From Microbacterium luticocti DSM 19459 (lineage in GTDB: Bacteria > Actinomycetota > Actinomycetes > Actinomycetales > Microbacteriaceae), in contig NZ_AULS01000005.1 of NCBI RefSeq assembly GCF_000422405.1, positions 62,001-126,000 of the forward strand: a DNA stretch of 64,000 nucleotides, written 5' to 3'. A program made the translations under genes and the position numbers. The notes under the pieces were generated by a model. That model made no database searches. It was not told the origin of the DNA and saw only the letters and a list, made by a program, of their open reading frames with translations. Shown one piece after another: positions 39,568 through 50,010 of the stretch; position 1 is the stretch's first letter; each line of letters opens with the position of its first letter.

Positions 39568-40847
39568 CACCGATCCTGCTGCTGGTCGCGGCCGTGCTGC
39601 TGGTCGCCTTCGGCGGCCTCATGGCCGCTCTCGACGCCGCCATGGGCGTGACCGGGCGGCAGGACCTGCTCGAGCTCGCCGACGAGGGCGGGCGCGGCGC
39701 CGGTCAGCTGCGGCGCATCGCCGCCGACCCCGACGCGCACCTGCACGCGATCGTGTTCATCCGCGTGCTCGCCGAGACGGCCGCCGCGGTGCTGGTCACC
39801 GTCGCGTTTACCCTGCTGTTCGCCAACATCTGGTGGGCGATGCTCGCGGCCGTCGTGCTGATGACCGGCATCTCGTTCGTGCTCGTCGGCGCCAGCCCCC
39901 GCTCGGTCGGCCGTCGGCACGCGCAGGGGCTGCTGCGCGGGTGCGCGCGCATCGTCCGCGGCATCCGCATCATCCTCGGCCCGCTGGTGCAGGGGCTGAT
40001 GGCGCTCGGCGACAGGGTGACACCCGGCGGCGCCCGCGGCGCCTCGTTCGACAGCGAAGAGCAGCTGCTGAGCATGGTCGACGAGGCCGCCTCGCACGAC
40101 CTCATCGAGGCCGACGACCGTGACCTCATCCACTCCGTGTTCGATTTCACCGACACCGTGGTGCGGCAGGTGTGCGTGCCGCGCACCGACATGGTCACGG
40201 TCGCCGCCGACAGCACCGCCCGCGAGGCGATGAGCGTGTTCCTCGACCGTGGCGTCTCACGCATGCCGGTGGTCGACGACGACGCCGACGACGTGGTCGG
40301 CGTGCTGTATCTGAAGGATCTCGTGCTGGTCAGCTTCCGCGACGAGGCCGGCTGGGGGGATGCCCCGGTCAGCCGGATCGCCCGGCCCCCGGTGTTCGTG
40401 CCCGAGTCGATGCGGGCCGAGACGCTGCTGCAGCAGATGAAACGGGATGCCGTGCACGTGTGCCTGGTCGTCGACGAGTACGGCGCCGTGTCGGGGCTGG
40501 TGACCCTCGAGGACCTGATCGAAGAACTCGTCGGCGAGATCGCCGACGAATACGACCCGCGTGCCGCCGAGGTGGTGGAGCTGGATCCGGGCCGGTTCCG
40601 GGTGAGCTCGCGGCTGCCCGTCGACGAGGTCGGGGAGCTGTTCGGGCTCGACCTCGACGACGAGGACGTCGACTCCATCGGCGGTCTGCTCGGCAAGGCG
40701 CTCGGCCGGGTACCGCAACCAGGCGCCACCGCCGTGTACGAGGGCCTGCGCATGACCGGCGGTGCCTCGCGGGGACGCGGCCGGGGGATCGCCACGGTGT
40801 TCGTGGAGCGCGCGGCCGCGCCGCGGCAGGAGGAGGACGAGAGATGA
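39564..40847 (+). CDS. CNNM/CorC-type membrane protein with CBS domains
   Basis: A 427-residue protein: an N-terminal DUF21 (CNNM) domain with about four hydrophobic segments, two CBS domains ([40 protein letters not shown]) and a C-terminal CorC_HlyC domain. Such proteins are linked to Mg2+/Co2+ transport, and old annotations call them hemolysins. The gene is coupled to ybeY and era by 4-bp overlaps. Confidence 0.92.
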   Translation: MTPILLLVAAVLLVAFGGLMAALDAAMGVTGRQDLLELADEGGRGAGQLRRIAADPDAHLHAIVFIRVLAETAAAVLVTVAFTLLFANIWWAMLAAVVLMTGISFVLVGASPRSVGRRHAQGLLRGCARIVRGIRIILGPLVQGLMALGDRVTPGGARGASFDSEEQLLSMVDEAASHDLIEADDRDLIHSVFDFTDTVVRQVCVPRTDMVTVAADSTAREAMSVFLDRGVSRMPVVDDDADDVVGVLYLKDLVLVSFRDEAGWGDAPVSRIARPPVFVPESMRAETLLQQMKRDAVHVCLVVDEYGAVSGLVTLEDLIEELVGEIADEYDPRAAEVVELDPGRFRVSSRLPVDEVGELFGLDLDDEDVDSIGGLLGKALGRVPQPGATAVYEGLRMTGGASRGRGRGIATVFVERAAAPRQEEDER

Positions 40848-41737
40848 CCGACACCCGATGCGGGTTTGTGACGTTCGTGGGACGCCCGAACGTGGGCAAG
40901 TCCACGCTGACCAACGCCCTGGTGGGCGAGAAGGTCGCGATCACCAGTGAGAAGCCGCAGACGACCCGGCGCGCGATCCGCGGCATCGTGAACCGGCCCG
41001 CCGGGCAGCTGATCATCGTCGACACCCCCGGCATCCACCGGCCCCGCACGCTGCTCGGGCAGCGCCTGAACGACCTGGTCGAGCAGGTGCTCGGCGACGT
41101 CGACGTCATCGCATTCTGCGCGCCCGCCACCGAGAAGGTCGGACCCGGGGACCGGCGCATCGCCGCGTCGCTGGACGGCTACCCGAACGCCAAGAAGGTG
41201 GCGATCGTCACCAAGACCGACGCGGCCGGCCGGGAGCAGATCACCGAACGGCTGATCGAAGTCGACGCGCTGCGCGAGGACTGGGCCGCCGTCATCCCGC
41301 TGTCGGCGCTCACCCGTGACCAGCTCGACGTGCTCACCGACGAGCTGCTGCACCTCATGCCCGCCGGGCCGGCGCTGTACCCCGACGACGTCGTCACCGA
41401 CGAGAGGCTCGACGACCGGGTCGCCGAGATCATCCGTGAGGCCGCGCTCGAGGGCGTGCGCGACGAACTGCCGCACTCGATCGCGGTGGTGGTGCAAGAC
41501 ATGGCGCCGCGCGAGGGCAGCGACCTCACCGACATGTACGCCGACATCGTCGTCGAGCGCGACAGCCAGAAGGCCATCATCATCGGGCACAAGGGCAGCC
41601 GGCTGCGGGACGTCGGGGCCCGCGCCCGCGCCGGCATCGAACCCCTGGTCGGCGGGCGCGTCTACCTGTCGCTGCACGTGCGGGTCGCCAAGGAATGGCA
41701 GCGCGACCCGAAGCAGCTCGGCCGGTTGGGGTTCTGA
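40844..41737 (+). CDS. era: GTPase Era
   Basis: A 297-residue GTPase needed for 30S maturation. G1 is GRPNVGKST, G3 DTPGIHRP, G4 TKTD, and the C-terminal KH domain has IVERDSQKAIIIGHKGSRL. It binds the 3' end of 16S rRNA, the same target as YbeY, encoded two genes upstream. It closes the hrcA-to-era gene run. Confidence 0.96.
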   Translation: MTDTRCGFVTFVGRPNVGKSTLTNALVGEKVAITSEKPQTTRRAIRGIVNRPAGQLIIVDTPGIHRPRTLLGQRLNDLVEQVLGDVDVIAFCAPATEKVGPGDRRIAASLDGYPNAKKVAIVTKTDAAGREQITERLIEVDALREDWAAVIPLSALTRDQLDVLTDELLHLMPAGPALYPDDVVTDERLDDRVAEIIREAALEGVRDELPHSIAVVVQDMAPREGSDLTDMYADIVVERDSQKAIIIGHKGSRLRDVGARARAGIEPLVGGRVYLSLHVRVAKEWQRDPKQLGRLGF

Positions 41738-41746
41738 TTCACGGAT

Positions 41747-41798
41747 GCCGGTGGCCTCCCGCCGCGGACGCGTTCCGGCGCCGGGCGCTGCCACCGGC
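41747..41798 (+). terminator. Possible terminator hairpin after era
   Basis: GCCGGTGGC (41747-41755) and GCCACCGGC (41790-41798) are perfect complements, enclosing a GC-rich loop that contains CCGGCGCCGG, itself palindromic. No T-run follows. Confidence 0.4.
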
Positions 41799-41855
41799 GC
41801 GACCGCTCGGACGGGATGGCGACGTCACATGATCGGGGCGATCGGCGCGTGGGTG

Positions 41856-41867
41856 TACGCTGTGTCC
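41856..41867 (+). promoter_or_regulatory. -10 box of the leader-peptide promoter
   Basis: TACGCT at 41856-41861 is six bases before the ATG of the leader peptide, so the attenuator transcript seems to begin at the start codon itself. Confidence 0.5.
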
Positions 41868-43750
<1,883 letters not shown>

Positions 43751-43754
43751 CGTT

Positions 43755-43810
43755 CTGCCTCTCGGGTTCCACCTCGAGGGCGCGCTCTGAGGTGGAACCC
43801 GAGCCGGCAG
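43755..43810. terminator. Bidirectional terminator between leuA and the TRIC-like gene
   Basis: CTCGGGTTCCACCTC (43761-43775) and GAGGTGGAACCCGAG (43789-43803) are perfect 15-base complements. CTGCC and GGCAG extend the stem outside a small bulge. The hairpin lies within the 65 bp separating two convergent genes. Confidence 0.88.
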
Positions 43811-43815
43811 AGGCG

Positions 43816-44508
43816 TCATGCGTCGGGCCGGATGACCGGGATCGCAGTGGTCTCCACGGCGACCTTGCGCCGGTGCAGCATGCGCTGCTCGGGCAAGGAC
43901 ACGTCGAAGATCACCGCCAGCAGCCGGATCACCGCGGTCAGCACGATCCCGACCACCGCGGCGGGGACCAACGCGACGCCCAGGCCGTGCAGGCCGGCCA
44001 GGGCCACGCATCCCGCACCGGCCGCGACGGCGTACAGCGACCCGACGTGCATGATCGCGACGGGGAGGCCCACCAGCACGTCGCGCAGCACGCCGCCGCC
44101 CACCGCGGCGCACACTCCCACGAACACGGCCGGCACCACCGGCAGGCCGACGGCCAGCGCCTTGCTCGTACCGAATGCGCCGAACAGCGCGATGACCACG
44201 GCATCCAGCCCGACGATCACGCCGTTGAGCCTGGTCAGGGGCCCGGCCAGCAGCATCCCGACCAACGAGGCGCCGGTCGCCGTCAGCAGGTACCAGTTGC
44301 TCTGCAGGGTCGCCGGTGTGGCGTTCAGCAGCAGATCGCGGATGAGGCCGCCGCCCATCCCGACCATGATGCCGATGATCGCCACCCCCAGAAAGTCCAG
44401 GCGGCGCTGCCCGCGGAATCCGGCGGCGAACACGGCGCCCTGGATGCCGCCGAGTCCCACGGCGAGAAGGTCGGCCCACAACGGAATCACGAAGACGGAG
44501 TCGGTCAC
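43816..44508 (-). CDS. Trimeric intracellular cation (TRIC) channel-like membrane protein
   Basis: A 230-residue protein with seven hydrophobic segments and two internally similar halves ([17 protein letters not shown] and [16 protein letters not shown]), the hallmark of the UPF0126/TRIC family. Bacterial TRIC proteins form monovalent cation channels, though others have been tied to glycine uptake. The GTG at 44508 is used; GACAAT on the minus strand lies six bases upstream. It is divergent from recO with only 36 bp between. Confidence 0.88.
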   Translation of the reverse strand: MTDSVFVIPLWADLLAVGLGGIQGAVFAAGFRGQRRLDFLGVAIIGIMVGMGGGLIRDLLLNATPATLQSNWYLLTATGASLVGMLLAGPLTRLNGVIVGLDAVVIALFGAFGTSKALAVGLPVVPAVFVGVCAAVGGGVLRDVLVGLPVAIMHVGSLYAVAAGAGCVALAGLHGLGVALVPAAVVGIVLTAVIRLLAVIFDVSLPEQRMLHRRKVAVETTAIPVIRPDA

Positions 44509-44544
44509 GCATCCATTGTCGTCGTGTGCCGGGATAATGAACGG
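44509..44544. promoter_or_regulatory. Compact divergent promoter of two leaderless genes
   Basis: The 36-bp gap carries a minus-strand -10 GACAAT (44515-44520) six bases from the GTG at 44508 and a plus-strand -10 GATAAT (44533-44538) six bases from the GTG at 44545. Each -35 region must lie over or beyond the other gene's -10 box, so the two promoters are likely to compete. Confidence 0.6.
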
Positions 44545-45297
44545 GTGCCCACCTACCGTGACGAAGTCGTGGTCCTGCGCACCCACAAGCTGGGTGAGGC
44601 GGACCGCATCGTCACGCTGCTGAGCCGACGCCACGGCAAGATCCGTGCCGTCGCCAAGGGGGTGCGGCGCACCTCGTCGCGCTTCGGTGCCCGGCTCGAA
44701 CCGTTCATGGTCGCCGACGTGCAGCTGTATCAGGGACGCAGCCTCGACATCGTGCAACAGGCCGAGTCGCTGGGGGCGTACGGCGCCGAGATCGCCACGC
44801 ATTACGAGCGCTACACCGCCGCCAGCGCCATGGTCGAGACCGCCGACCGGCTGAACGAGGCCGAAGCGACCCCGCAGCAGTACCTGTTGCTGGTGGGCGG
44901 GCTGCGCTCGCTGGCCCGCGGCGACCACGCCGCGCGCAGCATCCTGGACTCGTACCTGCTGCGGGCGATGGCGATGTCGGGGTGGGCGCCCGGGCTCGAC
45001 GACTGCGCCCGGTGCGGCCTGCCCGGGCCGCACGACGCGTTCGTCGCGCAGCTGGGCGGCATGGTGTGCGGCGACTGCGCCCCGGTCGGGTCGGTGCGCG
45101 TCGATCTGGGCACGACCCGGCTGCTGCAGTCGCTCATCGCGGGGGAGTGGGACCGGGTGGATGCCGCGACCGAGGCTGCGACCGCGGCCGCATCCGGTCT
45201 CGTGGCCGCATATGCGCAATGGCATCTGGAACGCGGCATCCGTTCACTTCAGCATGTGCGCACCGAGCCGGCCCCACCACAGGACGTGCGCCTGTGA
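44545..45297 (+). CDS. recO: DNA repair protein RecO
   Basis: A 250-residue recombination mediator that loads RecA with RecR in the RecFOR pathway. The N-terminal OB fold starts [20 protein letters not shown] and includes [18 protein letters not shown]. Four cysteines (CARCG and CGDC) form the zinc site in the C-terminal domain. The GTG is predicted to be the first codon of a leaderless mRNA. Its stop overlaps uppS (GTGA). Confidence 0.94.
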   Translation: MPTYRDEVVVLRTHKLGEADRIVTLLSRRHGKIRAVAKGVRRTSSRFGARLEPFMVADVQLYQGRSLDIVQQAESLGAYGAEIATHYERYTAASAMVETADRLNEAEATPQQYLLLVGGLRSLARGDHAARSILDSYLLRAMAMSGWAPGLDDCARCGLPGPHDAFVAQLGGMVCGDCAPVGSVRVDLGTTRLLQSLIAGEWDRVDAATEAATAAASGLVAAYAQWHLERGIRSLQHVRTEPAPPQDVRL

Positions 45298-46097
45298 CAC
45301 CCAAGCCCTACACCCACCGCGACGCGGTGCCGTACCGACCGCTCGACTGGACCGGCCAGTACCCGCCCGCCTACCCGAAACAGGCGGTGCCACACCACGT
45401 CGCGATCGTCATGGACGGCAACGGCCGATGGGCCAACCGGCGCGGACTCACCCGCATCGAGGGGCACCGTGCGGGCGAGGCGGCATTGCTGGACGTGGTG
45501 GCCGGGGCGATCCAGGCCGGCGTGAAGCACCTGTCGGTGTACGCGTTCTCGACCGAGAACTGGGCCCGGTCGCCCGACGAGGTGCGCTTTCTGATGGGGT
45601 TCAACCGCGAGGTGCTGCACCGCCGGCGCGACCAGCTGAACGAGTGGGGCGTGCGCGTGCGGTGGGCCGGGCGCAGGCCGCGGCTGTGGGGCTCGGTGAT
45701 CAAAGAGCTGCAGTACGCCGAGCGGCTCACCGCCGACAACGACGTGTTGACCCTGACCATGTGCGTGAACTACGGCGGCCGGGTCGAACTCGTCGACGCG
45801 ATGCGATCGATCGCCGACGACGTCGCAGCCGGGCGGCTGAAGCCCTCGGCCGTCACCGAGAAGCTGGTGCGTCGACGCCTGTACATCCCCGACATGCCCG
45901 ACGTCGACCTGTTCGTGCGCTCGTCGGGCGAGCAGCGCACCTCGAACTTCCTGCTCTGGGAGTCGGCGTACGCCGAGTTCGTGTTCCTCGACACGCTGTG
46001 GCCGGACTTCACCCGCCAGGACCTCTGGCACGCGATCGATCTGTACCTCGACCGTGACCGCCGGTTCGGCGGCGCCGTGGACACGCCCGCGCTGTGA
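45294..46097 (+). CDS. uppS: Isoprenyl transferase (undecaprenyl diphosphate synthase family)
   Basis: A 267-residue cis-prenyltransferase making the polyprenyl diphosphate carrier for cell-wall synthesis. Motifs are [16 protein letters not shown] (catalytic Asp), [11 protein letters not shown] and [15 protein letters not shown]. The basic/aromatic 30-residue N-terminal extension is common in actinobacterial enzymes. Start GTG 45294 overlaps recO by 4 bp. Product chain length cannot be told from sequence. Confidence 0.94.
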   Translation: MTPKPYTHRDAVPYRPLDWTGQYPPAYPKQAVPHHVAIVMDGNGRWANRRGLTRIEGHRAGEAALLDVVAGAIQAGVKHLSVYAFSTENWARSPDEVRFLMGFNREVLHRRRDQLNEWGVRVRWAGRRPRLWGSVIKELQYAERLTADNDVLTLTMCVNYGGRVELVDAMRSIADDVAAGRLKPSAVTEKLVRRRLYIPDMPDVDLFVRSSGEQRTSNFLLWESAYAEFVFLDTLWPDFTRQDLWHAIDLYLDRDRRFGGAVDTPAL

Positions 46098-46181
46098 CGG
46101 AACACGAGAAGCGAACACGAGAAGCGACCGAACACGCGATGCGGCGGAATACGTGAAGCCGTTCGCCGGGTTGCACCAGAT

Positions 46182-46871
46182 GTGACTCCACCCATCACCA
46201 TCGACGTCTGGTCCGACATCGCCTGCCCCTGGTGCTACATCGGCAAGCGCAACCTCGAGAAGGGGCTGGCTGCGGCATCCGCCACGGGCGATGCGCCCGA
46301 GGTCGAGGTGGTGTTCCATTCGTTCGAGCTCTCGCCCGACACCCCCGTCGACTTCGACGGCGACGAGATCGACTTCCTCGCCGGGCACAAGGGCATGCCG
46401 CGCGAGCAGGTGCAGCAGATGCTCGAGCGCGTCACCGGGGTCGCCGCCGATGCGGGGCTCGACTACCGGTTCGATCTGCTCAAACACACCAACACCGTCA
46501 AGGCGCACGAGCTGCTGCACTTCGCGAAACAGCAGGGTCGCCAGCACGAGATGGCCGAACGCCTCATGGCCGCCTACTTCACCGAGGGCCGGCACGTCGG
46601 CCGCGTCGACGACCTGGTCGCCCTCGCCGAAGAGGCGGGGCTGGATGCCGCAGCCGCGCGCGAGGCCCTGGAATCGGGACGCCACCTCGACGCGGTGCGT
46701 GCCGACCAGGCGCAGGCGGCCGCGTACGGCATCAACGGGGTGCCGTTCTTCGTCATCGACGGAAAGTACGGCGTCAGCGGCGCCCAGCCGCCCGAGGCGT
46801 TCACCCAGATCGTCCGCCAGATCTGGGACGAGCACCGCGCGGAACCCGCCGACCGGTCGGCCGCCGACTGA
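46182..46871 (+). CDS. DsbA-family oxidoreductase, FrnE type
   Basis: A 229-residue cytoplasmic thioredoxin-fold protein. The opening ITIDVWSDIACPWCYIGKR carries the CPWC active site, and VPFFVIDGKYGVSGAQ has the cis-Pro loop. FrnE-like proteins act as disulfide isomerases or in polyketide pathways. No signal peptide is present. The 84 bp before it contain a 13-bp tandem repeat (46100-46125) and no clear promoter. Confidence 0.9.
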   Translation: MTPPITIDVWSDIACPWCYIGKRNLEKGLAAASATGDAPEVEVVFHSFELSPDTPVDFDGDEIDFLAGHKGMPREQVQQMLERVTGVAADAGLDYRFDLLKHTNTVKAHELLHFAKQQGRQHEMAERLMAAYFTEGRHVGRVDDLVALAEEAGLDAAAAREALESGRHLDAVRADQAQAAAYGINGVPFFVIDGKYGVSGAQPPEAFTQIVRQIWDEHRAEPADRSAAD

Positions 46872-46958
46872 CGCGCCAGCCGGCCTGCCGCTGACCGGCC
46901 GGCCGCCGACTGACGGCGTGCGTCGCGGAGCCGGCGTGTCTGAAGAACCCGCGACCGC

Positions 46959-47462
46959 TCAGCGCGGCAGGCTCCCCTCGATCACGCGCACCACGGCCGG
47001 GTCGTCGGGCTTGGTCTGCGGGCGAAAGCGGTGCACGGTGCCGTCGGGCGTCAGCACGAACTTCTCGAAGTTCCACATGATCGGACCGCGCTTGCCCTCG
47101 GCATCCTTCGCCTTCTTGAGCGCCTTGTACAGCGGCGCCGCGTTCTTGCCGTTGACCTTGATCTTCTCGAACACCGGAAAGGTCACCCCGTACGTGGTGG
47201 AGCAGAAGTCGAGGATCTGCTCCATCGAACCGGGCTCCTGTCCCATGAACTGGTTGCACGGAAAGCCCAGCACGGTGAAGCCGCGGTCGCCGTACGTGCG
47301 CTGCAACTGCTCGAGCTGCTCGTACTGCGGCGTCAGCCCGCACTTGGAGGCGACGTTGACGATCAGCAGCACCTTGCCGTCGAAATCGGCCAGCGTCGCG
47401 GTGCCGCCGTCGGCGGTGGTGAACGGGATGTCTCGGAGCGTCGCGGCGGTCGTGTCGGTCAT
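46959..47462 (-). CDS. Glutathione peroxidase-family thiol peroxidase
   Basis: A 167-residue peroxidase. The catalytic site is Cys in VASKCGLTPQY, Gln in GFPCNQF and Trp-Asn in MWNFEKF; a second Cys in GFPCNQF suggests thioredoxin-dependent turnover. It has Cys, not selenocysteine, and actinobacteria lack glutathione, so mycothiol or thioredoxin is the likely reductant (family knowledge). TAGGCT on the minus strand at 47470-47475 lies seven bases before the ATG. Confidence 0.93.
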   Translation of the reverse strand: MTDTTAATLRDIPFTTADGGTATLADFDGKVLLIVNVASKCGLTPQYEQLEQLQRTYGDRGFTVLGFPCNQFMGQEPGSMEQILDFCSTTYGVTFPVFEKIKVNGKNAAPLYKALKKAKDAEGKRGPIMWNFEKFVLTPDGTVHRFRPQTKPDDPAVVRVIEGSLPR

Positions 47463-47507
47463 GATCCACAGCCTAAGCGGGTCGCGTCGCGGCGGCGCCG
47501 GTTCTGG

Positions 47508-47519
47508 GAGAATGGACGG
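47508..47519 (+). promoter_or_regulatory. -10 box of a leaderless promoter for dusB
   Basis: GAGAAT at 47508-47513 is six bases before the GTG at 47520. The first base departs from the consensus. Confidence 0.4.
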
Positions 47520-48683
47520 GTGACCGCCACCGCCGCCCCCGCACGCACGCTGCGTATCGGACCGATCGAGCTCGACGCGCCCGTCGTGCTGGCGCCGATG
47601 GCGGGCATCACCAACACGGCATTCCGCCGGCTGTGCCGTGAGTACGGCGCGGGCCTGTACGTGAGCGAGATGATCACCACCCGCGCGCTGGTCGAGCGCA
47701 ACGCCACCACGATGCGGCTGATCACCCACCACGAGTCCGAGACGCCCCGATCGATCCAGCTGTACGGCGTCGACCCGCACACCGTGGGCGAGGCGACCCG
47801 GATGCTCGTGGCCGAGGACCGCGCCGACCACATCGACATGAACTTCGGGTGCCCGGTGCCCAAAGTCACCCGCAAAGGCGGGGGATCGGCGCTGCCGTGG
47901 AAGCTCGACCTGTTCCGCGACATCGTCACCGCCGCGGTGCGGGCGGCGGGCCCGGTGCCGGTCACGGTCAAGATGCGCAAGGGCATCGATGACGAGCACC
48001 TCACATATCTCGACGCGGCCCGGATCGCCGAGGACGCCGGCGTGGCGGCGATCGCGCTGCACGCGCGCACCGCGAGCCAGTTCTACTCCGGTCACGCCGA
48101 CTGGTCGGCCATCGCGACGCTGAAAGAGGCCGTCACGAGCGTGCCCGTGCTCGGCAACGGCGACATCTGGTCGGCCGACGACGCCCAGCGCATGATGGAT
48201 GCGACCGGCTGCGACGGCGTCGTGGTGGGCCGTGGATGCCTCGGCCGCCCGTGGCTGTTCGGCGATCTCGCCCGCGCCCTGGGCGGGCCGGGGACCGCGG
48301 CCGGCGAACCGGTCGACGCCACCCTCGGGTTCGTTGCCCGTGCGTTCCGCCGGCACGCCGAGCTGCTGGTCGAGTTCTTCGACGACGAGGGGCGCGGATG
48401 CCGCGACATCCGCAAGCACGTCGCCTGGTACTTCAAGGGGTATCCGGTGGGCGGCGACCTGCGCGCGCGGCTGGCGACCTCCTCGAGCCTCGCCGAGATC
48501 GACGAGCTGCTCGGCGAGCTGGACCTCGACGCGCCCTACCCGGGTGAGGCGGCGGAGGGCCAGCGCGGCCGGGCCGGGTCACCCAAACGCACCGTGCTGC
48601 CGGAAGGCTGGCTCGACTCCCGCGAGATCGGCCGACACGCGGCATCCCTCACCGAGTCCGAGGCGGACACGAGTGGCGGATGA
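47520..48683 (+). CDS. dusB: tRNA dihydrouridine synthase DusB
   Basis: A 387-residue FMN enzyme that reduces uridine in tRNA. VLAPMAGITNTAFRRLC binds flavin, catalytic Cys is in DMNFGCPVPKVTRKGGG, and HARTASQFYSG and VLGNGDIWSADDA complete the barrel. The C-terminal helical domain is present. Its end overlaps the dgt start by 11 bp, giving the dusB-dgt-dnaG operon typical of Microbacteriaceae. Confidence 0.94.
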   Translation: MTATAAPARTLRIGPIELDAPVVLAPMAGITNTAFRRLCREYGAGLYVSEMITTRALVERNATTMRLITHHESETPRSIQLYGVDPHTVGEATRMLVAEDRADHIDMNFGCPVPKVTRKGGGSALPWKLDLFRDIVTAAVRAAGPVPVTVKMRKGIDDEHLTYLDAARIAEDAGVAAIALHARTASQFYSGHADWSAIATLKEAVTSVPVLGNGDIWSADDAQRMMDATGCDGVVVGRGCLGRPWLFGDLARALGGPGTAAGEPVDATLGFVARAFRRHAELLVEFFDDEGRGCRDIRKHVAWYFKGYPVGGDLRARLATSSSLAEIDELLGELDLDAPYPGEAAEGQRGRAGSPKRTVLPEGWLDSREIGRHAASLTESEADTSGG

Positions 48684-50010
48684 GGGCGCGGTCGGGGTCT
48701 GGTCCGGCCGGCCCAGCGGGTACGACGAGGCGGATGCCGCGCGCTTCGTCGCCGAACGGCACCGGTCACAGCGTGACGACTTCGCGCGTGACCGGGCGCG
48801 CGTGCTCCACTCGGCGGCGCTGCGGCGGTTGGCGGCCAAGACGCAGGTGCTCAGTCCTGCCTCGCCCGCCGATTTCGCCCGCAACCGGCTGACGCACTCG
48901 CTCGAGGTCGCACAGGTGGGCCGTGAGCTGGCCACCGCACTGCGGCTGTCGCCCGACGTGGTCGACACCGCCTGCCTGAACCACGACCTCGGGCATCCGC
49001 CGTTCGGTCACAACGGGGAGCGCGCCCTGAACGACTGGGCCGAGGGCATCGGCGGCTTCGAGGGCAACGCGCAGACCCTGCGCATCGTCACCCGGCTCGA
49101 GCCGAAGGTGCTCGGCCCCGACGGCACGACGTACGGCCTGAACCTCACCCGCGCGAGCCTGGACGCGACGTGCAAGTACCCGTGGACCGCGGACCGGCCG
49201 CTGCCCGACGCCGGCGGCCGCATGAAGTTCGGGGTGTACGCCGACGACGAGCCGGTCTTCGACTGGATGCGCGACGGCGCGCCCGGCCGGGTGCGCTGCA
49301 TCGAGGCCGAGGTGATGGACCTCTCCGACGACATCGCGTACTCGGTGCACGACTTCGAAGACGCGATCGTCAACGGCTACCTCGACCCGGCCCGGCTGAC
49401 CGCGCCCGGTGAGCACGAGGCACTGCTGGACGCCATCCAGTCGTGGGTCGGGTACGGGTTCCGCCGAGACGAACTCGAAGATGCGCTGTACCGGCTCACC
49501 GCACTCGACGACTGGCTCACCGGGTTCGACGGCTCGCGCCGGTCGCTGGCACGGTTGAAGAACCTCACCAGCGACCTCATCGGCCGGTTCGCACGCGCCG
49601 CCACGGCGGCCACCCGCGACGCGTACGACACCCCGGTGCTCACCCGCTACCGCGCGCACGTCGTGGTGCCGCGGGTGATCGAGGTCGAGATGGCGGTGCT
49701 CAAGGGCGTCATCGGCGCGTTCGTCGTGTCGATCGAGGGTCGCAAGGCGCTGTACAAGGAGCAGCGGCGCGTACTCAAGCGTCTCGCGGACGCCCTGTGG
49801 CACAGTCCCGATCGACTCGATCCGGTGTTCGCCGGCGATTTCGCGGCGGCGACGACGGATGCCGCGGCCCGCCGCGTGATCGTCGACCAGGTCGCGAGCC
49901 TCACCGACCAACTGGCGTTGGCGTGGCACACCCGCCTGGTCGGCCCGGTCGACGCCGCCTCGCTCGGGGTGTGGATGCCCGCGGCGCACGCCTTCGCGGG
50001 GGCGCACTGA
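48673..50010 (+). CDS. dgt: Deoxyguanosinetriphosphate triphosphohydrolase-like protein
   Basis: A 445-residue HD-domain hydrolase that splits dNTPs into nucleoside and triphosphate. The HD metal residues are in RLTHSLEVAQVG, NHDLGHPPFGHNGE and DLSDDIAYSVHDFED. GTG 48673 is the first sensible start and overlaps dusB. Its stop shares a base with the dnaG start (TGATG), linking dNTP pool control to primer synthesis. Confidence 0.93.
   Translation: MADEGAVGVWSGRPSGYDEADAARFVAERHRSQRDDFARDRARVLHSAALRRLAAKTQVLSPASPADFARNRLTHSLEVAQVGRELATALRLSPDVVDTACLNHDLGHPPFGHNGERALNDWAEGIGGFEGNAQTLRIVTRLEPKVLGPDGTTYGLNLTRASLDATCKYPWTADRPLPDAGGRMKFGVYADDEPVFDWMRDGAPGRVRCIEAEVMDLSDDIAYSVHDFEDAIVNGYLDPARLTAPGEHEALLDAIQSWVGYGFRRDELEDALYRLTALDDWLTGFDGSRRSLARLKNLTSDLIGRFARAATAATRDAYDTPVLTRYRAHVVVPRVIEVEMAVLKGVIGAFVVSIEGRKALYKEQRRVLKRLADALWHSPDRLDPVFAGDFAAATTDAAARRVIVDQVASLTDQLALAWHTRLVGPVDAASLGVWMPAAHAFAGAH

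Noticed and set aside
46100-46125. 13-bp tandem repeat between uppS and the FrnE-type gene
   Set aside because: Only two copies with a decayed third, no dyad and no link to a promoter; probably slippage.
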